Numbered from the stretch's first letter, positions 1 to 11,195 are shown. The stretch: DNA of 64,000 nt from Chitinolyticbacter meiyuanensis (GCF_008033135.1 NZ_CP041335.1:1-64000), one strand, 5' to 3'. Made by a program: numbers and translations. Notes: a model not told the origin generated them from the sequence alone.

Positions 1-85
1 AACTTTGCCAGACAGCACATGCTGTCCGGCGTGGGAATGCTTTGCCTTGGCGGGTCGATTTACCGCACGTTCAGAAAAGCACGCC

Positions 86-1486
86 ATGTCCGCACTGGAA
101 CACTGCTGGTCGCATTGCCTCTCCTCGCTGGAAGAGCGCCTGGGCGCGGACCAGTTCCGCATCTGGATCAAGCCTCTGATGGCTGAGGTCAGCGCGGACG
201 GGCTCAACCTGATCGTGCCGAACCAGATCTTCCTGCAGTTCATCCGCGATCGTTACCTCGGTCTGATCGAGGAAGCTGCCGGTGTGTTCATGGGCGGCGA
301 GGCACCGCCGATTGCACTCAAGGTCGGCAGTGCCGCCAAGAAACCGGCGCCGGTGCGCGCCGCCGCGCAGCCGACTCAAGCCAGCCCGGCGGCCGCTGCG
401 ACTCTCGACACCCCCGTTGCACCGCCCGCGCCCAAGCCCATGCTGGCAAGCGGCGCCAACCATGAGACCACGCGGCTCAACCCGAATTTCACCTTCGATA
501 CGCTCGTCACCGGCAAGGCCAACCAGCTGGCACGCGCCGCGGCCCAGCAGGTGGCCGAGAACCCAGGCGTCAGCTACAACCCGATGTTCGTCTACGGCGG
601 CGTGGGCCTAGGCAAGACTCACTTGATCCAGGCCATCGGCAACCTGGTGCACCAGCGCAATCCGGCCGCCAAGATCCGCTACATTCACGCCGAGAAATAC
701 GTGGCCGACGTGGTCCGCGCCTACCAGCACAAGGCCTTCGACGAGTTCAAGCGCTACTACCATTCGCTGGATTTGCTGCTGATCGACGACATCCAGTTCT
801 TCGTCGGCAAGGACAAGACCCAGGAAGAGTTCTTCTACGCCTTCAACGCCCTCGTCGAGGCGCACAAGCAGATCATCATCACCTCGGATCGCTATCCCAA
901 GGAGATCGATGGCCTGCAGGAGCGGCTGACCTCGCGCTTCTCCTGGGGCCTCACGGTGGCGATCGAGCCGCCGGAACTGGAAATGCGCGTGGCCATCCTC
1001 TTGAAGAAGGCCGAGCGCGAGAACTTCAAGCTCGATTCCACCGTGGCGTTCTTCATCGCCAAGAACATCCGCTCCAATGTGCGCGAGCTGGAAGGCGCAC
1101 TCAAGCGCGTGCTGGCCTACGCCCGCTTCACCAACCAACCGCTGACGCTGGAAGCGGCGCGCGAAGCGCTGCGCGACATCCTGGCCGCCGGCAACCGGCA
1201 GATCTCGGTGGAGAACATCCAGAAGACCGTGGCGGATTTCTACAAGATCAAGATCGCCGACATGCACAGCAAGAAGCGCACGCGCGATATCGCCCGGCCG
1301 CGCCAGATCGCCATGGCACTGACCAAGGAAATCACCCAGATGAGCCTGCCCGCCATTGGTGATGCCTTCGGCGGGCGCGACCACACCACGGTGCTGCACG
1401 CATGCCGCACCATCGAAGACATGCGCCAGAACGACAACGAGCTGGCCCATCAGTACGGCGTGCTGCTGCAGATGCTGCGCAGCTGA
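86..1486 (+). CDS. dnaA: Chromosomal replication initiator protein DnaA
   Basis: DnaA binds oriC as an ATP-loaded oligomer, melts the origin and recruits the replicative helicase. The 466-residue product shows the usual layout: N-terminal helicase-interaction domain, a Pro/Ala-rich linker near residues 90-130, the AAA+ domain with Walker [10 protein letters not shown] near residue 170 and Walker [10 protein letters not shown], and the C-terminal DNA-binding domain with the signature [13 protein letters not shown]. The frame is open further upstream to base 5, but the start is placed at the ATG at 86 because the protein then begins MSALEHCW, as DnaA proteins commonly do. It is followed by dnaN. 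No DnaA boxes were found in the 155-base gap to dnaN; the origin may lie upstream of the window. Confidence 0.97.
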   Translation: MSALEHCWSHCLSSLEERLGADQFRIWIKPLMAEVSADGLNLIVPNQIFLQFIRDRYLGLIEEAAGVFMGGEAPPIALKVGSAAKKPAPVRAAAQPTQASPAAAATLDTPVAPPAPKPMLASGANHETTRLNPNFTFDTLVTGKANQLARAAAQQVAENPGVSYNPMFVYGGVGLGKTHLIQAIGNLVHQRNPAAKIRYIHAEKYVADVVRAYQHKAFDEFKRYYHSLDLLLIDDIQFFVGKDKTQEEFFYAFNALVEAHKQIIITSDRYPKEIDGLQERLTSRFSWGLTVAIEPPELEMRVAILLKKAERENFKLDSTVAFFIAKNIRSNVRELEGALKRVLAYARFTNQPLTLEAAREALRDILAAGNRQISVENIQKTVADFYKIKIADMHSKKRTRDIARPRQIAMALTKEITQMSLPAIGDAFGGRDHTTVLHACRTIEDMRQNDNELAHQYGVLLQMLRS

Positions 1487-1641
1487 TCACGCACCAGCTT
1501 GCGCGTGCCGCAAGCGGATGCATGCGCAAGGCATGGGCTGCGCCCCATGTCGCGCGCAAGCCGGCACCGGGCCAGCTCGGTCGAAATCAGCCCCCGATTC
1601 GGGTAACATCCCTCTGTTCAACTTCCTGCGGATTCATCGAC

Positions 1642-2748
1642 ATGCAACTGCTGCAAGCCGAACGCGATGCGCTGCTGAAACCGCTCGCCACCGTCACCGG
1701 TATCGTCGAGCGTCGGCACACGCTGCCCATCCTTTCCAACGTGCTGATCCAGAAATCGGGCGACACGCTTACCTGCACCGGCACCGACCTGGAAATCCAG
1801 ATCGCCGCCACGCAAAGCGAAGGCTTTTCCGGCAACGATTTCGCCATCACCGTTTCCGCCAAGAAGTTCTCCGACATCCTGCGCGCCATCCCGGACAAAT
1901 CCGTGGTGACGCTGGAAGAAAACGAATCGCGCCTCACCGTGAAGGCCGGCAAGAGCCGCTTCGCGCTGCAGACGCTGCCGGCGGGTGACTTCCCCACGCT
2001 GTCGGTCGATACCAGCCTCAAGGCCACCGTGCGCATGCCACAGGGCCAGCTGAAGGCACTGCTGGGCCGCGTGCAATACGCCATGGCCCACCAGGACATC
2101 CGCTACTACCTGAACGGCCTGTTCCTCGTCACCGAGGGCAACCTGCTCAAGCTGGTCGCCACCGATGGTCACCGCCTGGGCTTTGCCAGTACCGAGCTGC
2201 CGACCAGCTTCGACAAGAACGAAGTGATCCTGCCGCGCAAGACCATCCTCGAGCTCTACAAGCTGTTGCAGGATGTGGACGACGAAGTGACCGTCGACAT
2301 CGCCGGCAACCAGGTGAAGTTCAGCTTCGGCAATGTGGTGATCCACTCTAAGGTGGTGGACGGCAAGTTCCCCGACTACAACCGCGTGATCCCGCAGAAC
2401 AACGACAAGCTGCTCAATATCGAACGCCAGCTGCTGCTGGCCTCGCTGCAGCGTGCCGCCATCCTCTCCAACGAGAAATTCCGCGGCGTGCGCTTGGTGC
2501 TGACCGATGGCCTGATCAAGATCCTGTGCAACAACAACGAGCAGGAAGAAGCACAGGAAGAAGTGGAAGTCGCCTACACCGGCGCCCCGCTCGATATCGG
2601 CTTCAACATCCAGTACCTGCTCGATGTGCTGACCAACAGCCAGGTGGAGAACCTCAACTTCACCTTTGGCGACGTGAACTCCTCGGTGCTGGTGACCATT
2701 CCGGACAACGAGCACTTCAAGTACATCGTGATGCCGATGCGCATCTAA
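1642..2748 (+). CDS. dnaN: DNA polymerase III sliding clamp, beta subunit
   Basis: This is the ring-shaped processivity clamp of DNA polymerase III. The 368-residue product has the family's normal length and three-subdomain organisation, starting MQLLQAERDALLKPL and ending in the conserved VMPMRI tail. The frame is open upstream into dnaA, but that part has no similarity to the family, so the ATG at 1642 is chosen. It lies 155 bases after dnaA and 96 bases before gyrB on the same strand, as expected near a bacterial origin. Cotranscription with dnaA is likely but not shown by the sequence. Confidence 0.97.
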   Translation: MQLLQAERDALLKPLATVTGIVERRHTLPILSNVLIQKSGDTLTCTGTDLEIQIAATQSEGFSGNDFAITVSAKKFSDILRAIPDKSVVTLEENESRLTVKAGKSRFALQTLPAGDFPTLSVDTSLKATVRMPQGQLKALLGRVQYAMAHQDIRYYLNGLFLVTEGNLLKLVATDGHRLGFASTELPTSFDKNEVILPRKTILELYKLLQDVDDEVTVDIAGNQVKFSFGNVVIHSKVVDGKFPDYNRVIPQNNDKLLNIERQLLLASLQRAAILSNEKFRGVRLVLTDGLIKILCNNNEQEEAQEEVEVAYTGAPLDIGFNIQYLLDVLTNSQVENLNFTFGDVNSSVLVTIPDNEHFKYIVMPMRI

Positions 2749-2763
2749 AGGCGCGAGGTGTGA

Positions 2764-5271
<2,508 letters not shown>

Positions 5272-5861
5272 TTTGTCGGGTTGTCGGGTGACACAGAAAG
5301 TGGAAACTGTGCCAGGTAAGTGAAAAACTGCTGTCTAAAGGTAATGAAAAATTTCGCATGGCGCTTCAAGATTGGAGCGCCATGTTGAACATTGAGAGGG
5401 CGTATTCTCTCCCCTTTGAGAAAAGGTGAATTAAAAAATCCGCATTTAAATGCGGATTCTGGCGGACATGACCATCCGCTCTGTGGACTGACTAATTGTG
5501 ATCGCATCGCCGATGACTTGTGCGCAGCCTACTGGTGATTTAACCGGCAGCTTTTTGTCTGCAATTCGGCCGAAGCAGACGTTCGAGACCTCGCCCGATA
5601 GCTACCGCATCTGATCCCAAGCGGTAGTCCGAGCACAACGAAAGCGGCCTTCTAGAGTTGAAAGTAACGGACAATCGGAGCCATGCAGCAGTAGAGGAAT
5701 GGTTTGTCGGTCCTCGCGTCGTGAGCGCGCTTAACCCCAGTCGCCGTCGTGGTAGGCTTCAGAATCGTCGTGGACATACAAGCCCCCATCGACGTTTGAG
5801 AAGCCGAACTGCTTATGTAGGTAAGCGACCCCAGTCCGTAGTCAGTCCAACAATGCAATTA
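5272..5861. other. Gene-poor spacer after gyrB
   Basis: This 590-base stretch separates gyrB from the decayed accessory island. It holds a perfect 22-base palindrome (5437-5458) described separately. On the minus strand about 35 codons ending at a stop at 5731-5733 look protein-like (LYVHDDSEAYHDGDWG) and lie just downstream of the truncated ATPase, so they could be a remnant of a partner gene. No intact gene was recognised. Confidence 0.5.
5437..5458 (-). terminator. Perfect palindrome with T-run on the minus strand
   Basis: The arms AATCCGCATTT and AAATGCGGATT are exact reverse complements, and on the minus strand they are followed by TTTTTT (complement of 5433-5438). This is the form of a rho-independent terminator for leftward transcription out of the truncated ATPase region. 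It could also be a bidirectional site ending gyrB transcription, although the plus strand lacks a T-run. Confidence 0.5.
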
Positions 5862-6504
5862 TTAGCTTTGACTCTGCGTCAGAGTCGCGTGGTACATCTT
5901 TTTTAGGAGGGGCTCCACAAGTGCCAACGTGGGTTCCCAGTCCCTTTCGGTGAGCATGCTGTATTTCTCTGTGAGTATCTCTTCTCGATCGAAGGAGAAA
6001 TCGGTAGGCGTCTCTAAGCCGACAATGAGTTGCATGCCGGCTGGTAGATCCTTCGCGATGAAGCTCAGGACGGCGGGCAAGTTGAAATCGTCTTGAGCCT
6101 GCTGGTTTGGGGAGTCGATGACCACCGGGACATCATAGGTGCCCGACTGGCTCTGAACGGTGCGCCAGATTGCAGCGTAGTAGGCCAAGATGGAGCGGGG
6201 GCCCCCACTGCCCGAAAGGGAAGGGCGGGACGCCAACTGCATGGTCTTAGTCGGCACGGGGTGCAGCTGCAGTGCGATACGGCTAGCTGCATAATGCTCG
6301 CGGAAATCAGTCAAGATTGCCTTCGTGCGCTTCGCCGAGCGAAGTTCGTTCATCCTGGTCTCAAGCGCATCGACGGTAAGAACCACGTCGTCAATTGCTG
6401 CCTGAATCTGCTTACGTTCTTCTTCGAAGGTCGCGAATGCGGACTCGGCGCCAAGGCTGTCGACCACATCCTTGAACTTCAGCTCTCCCTTGCGCGAATC
6501 CAGT
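5862..6504 (-). pseudogene. C-terminal remnant of an SMC/Rad50-like ATPase
   Basis: About 214 residues of a larger protein remain. They contain a coiled-coil-like stretch (EEERKQIQAAIDDVV and following), an ABC-signature-like segment SGSGGPRSILAYYAAIW, and a Walker B/D-loop-like VPVVIDSPNQQAQD, followed by a final alpha/beta segment. This order matches the C-terminal half of coiled-coil ABC ATPases of the Rad50/SbcC type found in DNA repair and phage defence. The N-terminal half with Walker A is missing because an IS3-family end begins at 6505. The frame continues to a GTG at 6530 only by reading through the IS end. The parent gene is presumed non-functional. The exact family is not identified. 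Confidence 0.7.
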
Positions 6505-6533
6505 TGACCTTCCCCCACGGAGTGAACCACTAA

Positions 6534-7340
6534 TTAGTTAGCGATTTGCTCATGTTGGGGTTGATGGGTTTCCCAATACTGCATCGGGGTCTGGTACTGC
6601 AGGGCACTATGCGGCCGGACATGATTGTAGTCCTGTCGCCAAGATTCGATCATGGTTCGGGCTTGGGCCAGGTTGTGAAACACCAACTGGTTCAGGCACT
6701 CCTCCCTTAGTCGGCCATTGAAGCTCTCGATGAAGGCGTTCTCCACCGGTTTGCCGAGCCGGATGAATTGCAGCTTCACCCCATGGCGATGCGCCCATTC
6801 ATCCAGTGCCCGACTGGTGAACTCCGGACCATTGTCGACCTGAATCAGCGCGGGCAAGCGGCCACCCAGGCGCAGTTGCTCCAGTACCCGTGCCACTCTG
6901 ACACCAGAGAGTGAGTGATCCACTTCGATCCAGACGGCCTCACGATGCCAGGTGTCGATGATCGCCAGCAGGCGAATACGTCGGCCATTCCATAAACTGT
7001 CTGCCACAAAATCCATCGCCCAGCGCTGATCAGGTCCGGCTGCCAGCGGCAACACCACGCGCAAGTGACTGGGGCGTTTCTTGCGATGACGTAAACGCAA
7101 CGACAAGCCTTCTTCACGGTAAAGCCGCTCCACCCGCTTGTGGTTGATACGCCAGCCTTCCCGCTGTAGCAGCACATGCAGCCGCGGCGCACCAAAGCGC
7201 CGCCGTTGTGCAGCCAGCTCACGCAGGCGTTGCCGCAATACCGCATTGGGGTCAGGCGGTGGCTGATGGCGCAGGGTATTGCGCGCGATCTGGACCAATG
7301 CACAGGCCCGCCGTTCCGAGATGCCGTGCGCCAGCATCAA
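6534..7340 (-). CDS. IS3-family transposase orfB (element A)
   Basis: This is the catalytic half of an IS3-type transposase, normally made as a fusion with orfA by -1 frameshifting. The 268-residue product carries the helical HTH_21 segment (MMLAHGISERRACALVQIAR) and a complete rve integrase core with the DDE triad: WAMDFVAD, VDNGPEF, and the Glu in [17 protein letters not shown]. The open frame extends upstream without a stop to the slippery site near 7385, so the fused product would begin in orfA. Because orfA is truncated, transposition from this copy alone is unlikely. Confidence 0.9.
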   Translation of the reverse strand: MMLAHGISERRACALVQIARNTLRHQPPPDPNAVLRQRLRELAAQRRRFGAPRLHVLLQREGWRINHKRVERLYREEGLSLRLRHRKKRPSHLRVVLPLAAGPDQRWAMDFVADSLWNGRRIRLLAIIDTWHREAVWIEVDHSLSGVRVARVLEQLRLGGRLPALIQVDNGPEFTSRALDEWAHRHGVKLQFIRLGKPVENAFIESFNGRLREECLNQLVFHNLAQARTMIESWRQDYNHVRPHSALQYQTPMQYWETHQPQHEQIAN

Positions 7341-7375
7341 CTGGCGTGCAACAGTACGGCGTTGAGCGGGCCGGC

Positions 7376-7520
7376 TCAGTTTTTTGCCAGCACTTCCTTG
7401 AGCATCTGGATGTCGAGGGCTTGGTCAGCGACCAGCCGCTTGAGGCGATTGTTCTCGTCTTCAAGTTGTTTGAGGCGCCGCGCTTCGGGGACGTCCATGC
7501 CGCCGAATTTGGCGCGCCAC
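7376..7520 (-). pseudogene. IS3-family orfA fragment (element A)
   Basis: The last 47 codons of an IS3 orfA remain: WRAKFGGMDVPEARR, then the leucine-zipper segment LKQLEDENNRLKRLV, ending VLAKN and TGA. This is the dimerisation part of the orfA HTH protein. The N-terminal HTH is absent and the frame stops making sense at 7520, the edge of the second IS. The first four codons of a matching orfA (MRKS) are found 3.6 kb away at 11139-11150. Confidence 0.8.
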
Positions 7521-7552
7521 CGACGTCACCCCCTCATGAATAGCATTTCGCT

Positions 7553-8410
7553 TTAGAGTCCGGCCCCCGATATTACCGGTTTCTTCCTCGCTAGCTGCCG
7601 GGCATAGGCCGATGGCGTCAGCCCGCCCAACGCCTTCTTCGGCCGCTCCTCGTTGTATTCCCGTCGCCAGGCTTCGATCACCACCCGCGCATGCGCCAAG
7701 CTGGTGAACCAGTGCTCGTTCAGACATTCGTCCCGCAGCCGGCCATTGAATGATTCGATGTAAGCGTTCTGGTTCGGTTTGCCCGGTTCAATCTGCCGCA
7801 GCGTGATGCCGCGCCGGTACGCCCAGTGCAGCATCGCTCGACCGCAGAACTCCTTGCCGTTGTCAGTGCGAATCACCTGCGGCAAGCCGCGTGAGACCGC
7901 TAATCGATCCAGTTGCCGCGTCAGAATTTCGCCACTGATGGCTCGCTCCGGGATCACCGCAATGGCTTCATGCGTGGCATCGTCGACAACGGTCAGGCAT
8001 TTGATCACTCGTCCTTCGGCCGTGCGATCAAACACGAAGTCCATCGACCAGACCGCATTGGCGACCTGCGGCCGGATCAGCGGCTGCCGCTCCGATGGCG
8101 GCACCTTCTTGCGCTTGCGTCGCCGCACTTGCAGCCCGGCCAGTGCATATAGCCGTTCTACCCGCTTGTGGTTCACTGCCCAGCCGCTCTGGCGCAGCTT
8201 CAGATAGATCATCCCTGCACCGTAGCGACGATGGCGCTGCGCCAGTTCGACGATCCGCTGCCGTAACATGCCGTTCCGATCCGGCTTGGGCCGGTAGCGC
8301 AAGGCGCTCGGACTCATTCGGGCGATGCGCAACGCCCAGCGCTCACTCAGACCCCGTCCGGCGAGGAACCGCACCAGCTCGCGTCGCGTTGGTGCGGTCA
8401 CCACTTTTTT
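7553..8410 (-). CDS. IS3-family transposase orfB (element B)
   Basis: This is the catalytic part of the transposase. After the frameshift point it reads [14 protein letters not shown] and shows the HTH_21 segment, then the rve core with the DDE residues in [18 protein letters not shown] and [18 protein letters not shown]. The frame is open upstream to 8584 out of phase with orfA, and a slippery A AAA AAG (complement of 8404-8410) just before the orfA stop is the expected -1 frameshift site for an OrfAB fusion. No inactivating change is visible, so this element may still be mobile. Confidence 0.9.
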   Translation of the reverse strand, partial: KKVVTAPTRRELVRFLAGRGLSERWALRIARMSPSALRYRPKPDRNGMLRQRIVELAQRHRRYGAGMIYLKLRQSGWAVNHKRVERLYALAGLQVRRRKRKKVPPSERQPLIRPQVANAVWSMDFVFDRTAEGRVIKCLTVVDDATHEAIAVIPERAISGEILTRQLDRLAVSRGLPQVIRTDNGKEFCGRAMLHWAYRRGITLRQIEPGKPNQNAYIESFNGRLRDECLNEHWFTSLAHARVVIEAWRREYNEERPKKALGGLTPSAYARQLARKKPVISGAGL

Positions 8411-8661
8411 TGCAGTGCTTCCTTGATGACCTCGTTTTCGAGCATCGAATTGGCCAGCATGCGCTTGAGCCGAGCATTCTCGGCCTCGAGTTCCTTGAGC
8501 CGCTTGGCGTCGGAGACGCTCATGCCACCGAACTTGCTGCGCCAGAGATAGTAACTGGCTTCGGAGAAACCGTGCCGGCGGCACAGTTCCTTGATGGGCA
8601 AGCCCGCTTCGGCCTCGCGCAGGAAGCCGATGATTTGTTCTTCGGAAAAGCGTTTCTTCAC
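8398..8661 (-). CDS. IS3-family transposase orfA (element B)
   Basis: This 87-residue HTH protein recognises the IS ends and is the N-terminal part of the fused transposase. It begins [20 protein letters not shown], has the HTH segment [18 protein letters not shown] and a leucine-zipper-like tail [15 protein letters not shown]. Its length is normal for IS3/IS407-type orfA. The 3' end overlaps orfB at a run of seven A residues, the programmed frameshift region. Confidence 0.92.
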   Translation of the reverse strand: MKKRFSEEQIIGFLREAEAGLPIKELCRRHGFSEASYYLWRSKFGGMSVSDAKRLKELEAENARLKRMLANSMLENEVIKEALQKKW

Positions 8662-8729
8662 GTCCAGTCTCCTTGATGGAAGGGATTGGACTCTAAAGCT
8701 GCGTGCTACTCAAACTTGGGGGGACGTCG

Positions 8730-9059
8730 CACCTTACCGGGATGGCTTCGTTCAGCGTGAATCAAAACATGGGAAGCATTAATAAGAAATCTCTGAAATA
8801 CAGAAAGCCGATTCGTCCAACGGAGAAGGTTTTAGTATTGCAACGCTTCGCTTGAGTATCGAGTCATTAAGAGAAGGGCAATTTAGGGGCGGACCACGAT
8901 TCTCATTGCCGATTGTTGACACCTCCAGGATTAACCGGCTGGCCCACAGTTCGAGCCGTCCCGGTGAACATGTTTTGCGACGCACGCTGAAGCGAACGCA
9001 GATAGCGTCGTTTGCCTACATGGATGCCGGAAACTGGCTTGGCGCCGCTTGCGCTGCAG
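8730..9059. other. Unassigned stretch between IS element B and the PIN remnant
   Basis: These 330 bases contain no convincing gene. A 68-codon minus-strand frame (8779-8985) and the first 100 codons of a plus-strand frame starting at 8852 do not resemble proteins I recognise. The neighbours are all fragments, so this is probably scrambled island DNA. Confidence 0.4.
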
Positions 9060-9145
9060 TCAACCAAACCGATTCAGCAGCCGTACCCCGGTCTGCGCGA
9101 AGTCATCCACGTTGCGTGTCACCAGCGCCAGGTCATGGATCAGTA
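9060..9145 (-). pseudogene. C-terminal remnant of a PIN-domain (VapC-type) toxin
   Basis: On the minus strand, about 28 codons read ILLIHDLALVTRNVDDFA and then QTGVRLLNRFG before a TGA at 9060-9062. This closely matches the C-terminal end of VapC ribonuclease toxins, where LVTRNxxDF is the last acidic active-site segment. Only this tail survives. The upstream sequence is a transposase fragment on the other strand, and no VapB antitoxin gene is visible. The call rests on motif recognition over a short stretch. Confidence 0.6.
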
Positions 9146-9148
9146 AAA

Positions 9149-9289
9149 TATCGGGATAATGCGGTGGCGGAGTCCTTCTTCAGTAGCCTGAGGGAGGAGT
9201 GCATCCGCAAGCGGATTTACAAAACCCGCGATCTGGTCAAGTCGGATGTGTTTGACTACATTGAGACGTTTTACAGCCCGCCGCCATAG
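9149..9289 (+). pseudogene. Fragment of another IS3-family transposase orfB
   Basis: About 46 residues, beginning YRDNAVAESFFSSLREE and continuing through IRKRIYKTRDL and VFDYIETFY, match the C-terminal part of IS3-group transposases around the catalytic Glu. The fragment ends at an unrelated PPP and stop, and nothing transposase-like precedes it, so it is broken at both ends. It lies on the strand opposite to elements A and B and is therefore a third insertion event. Confidence 0.75.
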
Positions 9290-9312
9290 CCACCTCGGCG
9301 ATGTCAGCCCAA

Positions 9313-10470
9313 TCATTGGGTTTCCTGGTTGAGCAGCGCGATATAGGCGCTGTAGGCAAAAATGCGGTTGCGCTTGTTGCCGGTGACTTCGCGCACGATG
9401 GCCAAGGTTTCGAGTGCGTCGAGCGCTTTGCCTATGGTGGCAGGCGTGAGGCCGGTGGTGGCGTTGAGCGCGCTGATATTGGCGACGGGGCGGGCAAACA
9501 GCGCGTCGAGAATCTGCGTGGCCGAGCCGGCCAGCCGGCCCAGTTCGGACAGTCTGGCTTTGTCGTCCGCCAGTAGGCGTCGCAACGCTTGCGCGGTGGC
9601 GACGGCCTGTGTAGCGGTGGCGGTGATTGCATCGACAAAGAACAGCAGCCAAGCCTCCCAATCGCCTTCGGTTCGCACCTGTTGCAGCAGCGCGTAATAG
9701 GTCTGGCGGTAGTGCTTGAAGAAAACCGAGAGGTAGAGCAGCGGTTCTTTGAGCACACCCGCTTCGACCAAAATCAGCGGAATCAGCAAGCGCCCCAGCC
9801 GGCCATTGCCGTCCATAAAGGGGTGGATGGTTTCAAACTGCACGTGCGCCAGCGCGGCCTTGATGACCGGCGCAGTGGCGACGGGCTGATCGTTGATGAA
9901 CTGCTCCAGCGCGCCCCAGCACTCGGCCAGATGGTTGGCGGGTGGCGGTACAAACGTCGCTTCGTCGGCACGGTGGCCTCCGATCCAGACTTGATTGCGG
10001 CGAAACTCGCCGGGGTTACGTTGCAGGCCGCGGCCTGAAGTCATTAAGGCCTGATGCACTTCGCTGATCAGGCGCAAGGTAATGGGGTAGCCCTGACGGA
10101 TGCGCTCAACGCCGAGCGTCAGCGCCTGCACGTAGCAAGACACTTCCTGCACGTCGTCCATCGGCACGCCGGGCAGGCCTTCCATTTCGTACAGCATCAG
10201 ATCGCTTAGCGATGACTGCGTGCCCTCAATCTGCGAAGACATCACCGCTTCCTTGCGCACATAACCGTACAAAAACAAGTCGGCGTCCGGCAGCAGCGTG
10301 CTGATCGCATCCAGCCGGCCCAGCGCCAGCAAAGCGTCGTTCAGCCGCGCTTGCAGCTTGTCATTGAGTAGCAGCGGTGGTTGCGGCGGCAGCGATGCTG
10401 GAATGAAGGCCTGGCAGGCAATGCCCCCGGCGATGCTCGGTGTGTAAAGCCCGGTTAAACCACGCTGCAT
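9313..10470 (-). CDS. Fic-domain protein (class II AMPylator)
   Basis: Fic enzymes transfer AMP, or sometimes other phosphate-containing groups, to target proteins. The 385-residue product has the full Fic core HPFMDGNGRLGR (about residues 215-226) with catalytic His and the anion-binding GNGR. It also has an N-terminal inhibitory-helix motif SSQIEGTQS near residue 80, which makes it class II and self-inhibited. The C-terminal 80 residues look like a winged helix (LNATTGLTPATIGKALDALE), as in many Fic proteins. The ATG at 10470 is chosen over a TTG at 10485 because CAGGG lies six bases upstream. It sits directly downstream of a decayed hsdR, a common neighbour of fic genes. It is the only intact non-transposase gene in the island. 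Confidence 0.9.
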   Translation of the reverse strand: MQRGLTGLYTPSIAGGIACQAFIPASLPPQPPLLLNDKLQARLNDALLALGRLDAISTLLPDADLFLYGYVRKEAVMSSQIEGTQSSLSDLMLYEMEGLPGVPMDDVQEVSCYVQALTLGVERIRQGYPITLRLISEVHQALMTSGRGLQRNPGEFRRNQVWIGGHRADEATFVPPPANHLAECWGALEQFINDQPVATAPVIKAALAHVQFETIHPFMDGNGRLGRLLIPLILVEAGVLKEPLLYLSVFFKHYRQTYYALLQQVRTEGDWEAWLLFFVDAITATATQAVATAQALRRLLADDKARLSELGRLAGSATQILDALFARPVANISALNATTGLTPATIGKALDALETLAIVREVTGNKRNRIFAYSAYIALLNQETQ

Positions 10471-10552
10471 GGTGACCCTGATCAAGTTGAAATAAGCACA
10501 GCGCCATTTTAACTTAAAAAGAAAATTAAAATAACGCTGTGGCTTGTTTTAC

Positions 10553-11138
10553 TCAGCGCGGCGGGTCAGCGTCGAAGCACGCCCTATTGGACTTAGGCCA
10601 CTTGCGGCCCGCAAGCGTCTCGAGCACCTGCGGCAACTGCTGACCGAGCAACTTGTCGAGCTGGGCTGCACCGCCATCCTTGGCAAGAGTGAGTTATTTG
10701 GCCAGGCACTCTAGCCAGCGCCGCTGGACAGGTGCCCAGCTTTGCATGACATAAATACACTGGATCGCTTGCGCCACGCGCTGCTCGAAAGGCAATAGCG
10801 CCTCGGCCAAAGCAGCCTGACGGATGTTGCCGATGATGCTTGCAGCGATGCCCTGATTAGTGGCATTTCGCCAAGCGGCTTTCAGGCTAGCTTCGTTGAA
10901 GTGATGCTCGTCGAGCAGCACAGGCGCACTTCCTTGAGCTGGGCGCATGTCAGGTCTTTGGGGCGATTGACACCACCGATAACGCCACCGACTGGTTAAC
11001 GTTGTGGGCGATAAAGTCTTTGAAACTATCGAGATAATCGGCGGGCTTGTGATACTGGCCGTAGCTTTGCTTACGCAGCACCAGTTCGTCTTTGTGTTGC
11101 GAGATTAGCGGCCGGTAGTCGGTGCCGATCAATTGGTG
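10553..11138 (-). pseudogene. Decayed C-terminal part of type I restriction subunit HsdR
   Basis: Three frames together recover the C-terminal region of HsdR, the motor/nuclease subunit of a type I restriction system. The pieces are GTDYRPLISQHKDELVLRK with YGQYHKPADYLDSFKDFI (11.1 kb), DEHHFNEASLKAAWRNATNQ through PVQRRWLECLAK (10.7-10.95 kb), and DGGAAQLDKLLGQQL with VLETLAGRKW before a stop at 10553. At least two frameshifts near 10974 and 10935, and a stop near 10694, separate them. The N-terminal nuclease and helicase domains and the hsdM/hsdS genes are absent. The 5' end is fused to the first codons of an IS orfA. The gene is dead. Confidence 0.8.
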
Positions 11139-11195
11139 GGACTTGCGCATGCGGGCTCCTTGACCATGCTAACTACACCTGGAGGGGGAAGGTCA
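11139..11195 (-). mobile_element. IS3-family element A, left-hand end (57 bases)
   Basis: Read on the minus strand this begins TGACCTTCCCCC, the same 12 bases as the end at 6505, continues through a typical IS3 leader and reaches an ATG with four codons, MRKS, typical of IS3 orfA. The next bases are hsdR. The two ends therefore face each other as inverted repeats 4.7 kb apart. Either one element was split by later insertions, or two copies flanked the island and lost their inner parts. Confidence 0.65.

Larger units (their letters stand above)
6505..7520 (-). mobile_element. IS3-family element A, right-hand part (truncated)
   Basis: The outer end at 6505 begins TGACCTTCCCCC, followed inward by the stop codon of a full transposase orfB and the last third of an orfA. 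The other end of an identical or very similar element, with the same 12 terminal bases in inverted orientation, is at 11184-11195. The element is cut at 7520, where a second IS3-family element begins. A classic A AAA AAC slippery heptamer lies at the orfA/orfB junction (complement of 7379-7385), as IS3 elements use for -1 frameshifting. Confidence 0.7.
7521..8729 (-). mobile_element. IS3-family element B, apparently complete
   Basis: This 1,209-base element carries orfA and orfB in overlapping frames. A perfect 12-base inverted repeat GCTTTAGAGTCC is at 7550-7561 and 8688-8699. Outside it the similarity between the two ends continues to the outermost CGACGTC at 7521 and 8729, which gives a normal IS3 length. 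The flanking triplet is CAC on both sides (7518-7520 and 8730-8732), a possible 3-base target duplication. The ends are inferred from these repeats and do not show the common TG...CA termini, so the limits could shift by a few bases. Confidence 0.7.

Noticed and set aside
1487..1641. Possible origin sequences in the dnaA-dnaN gap
   Set aside because: I found no TTATCCACA-type DnaA boxes or AT-rich unwinding region there; only a small hairpin near 1532-1549.
8779..8985. A 68-codon minus-strand frame beside IS element B
   Set aside because: It lies in scrambled island DNA and has no recognisable motif or ribosome-binding site.
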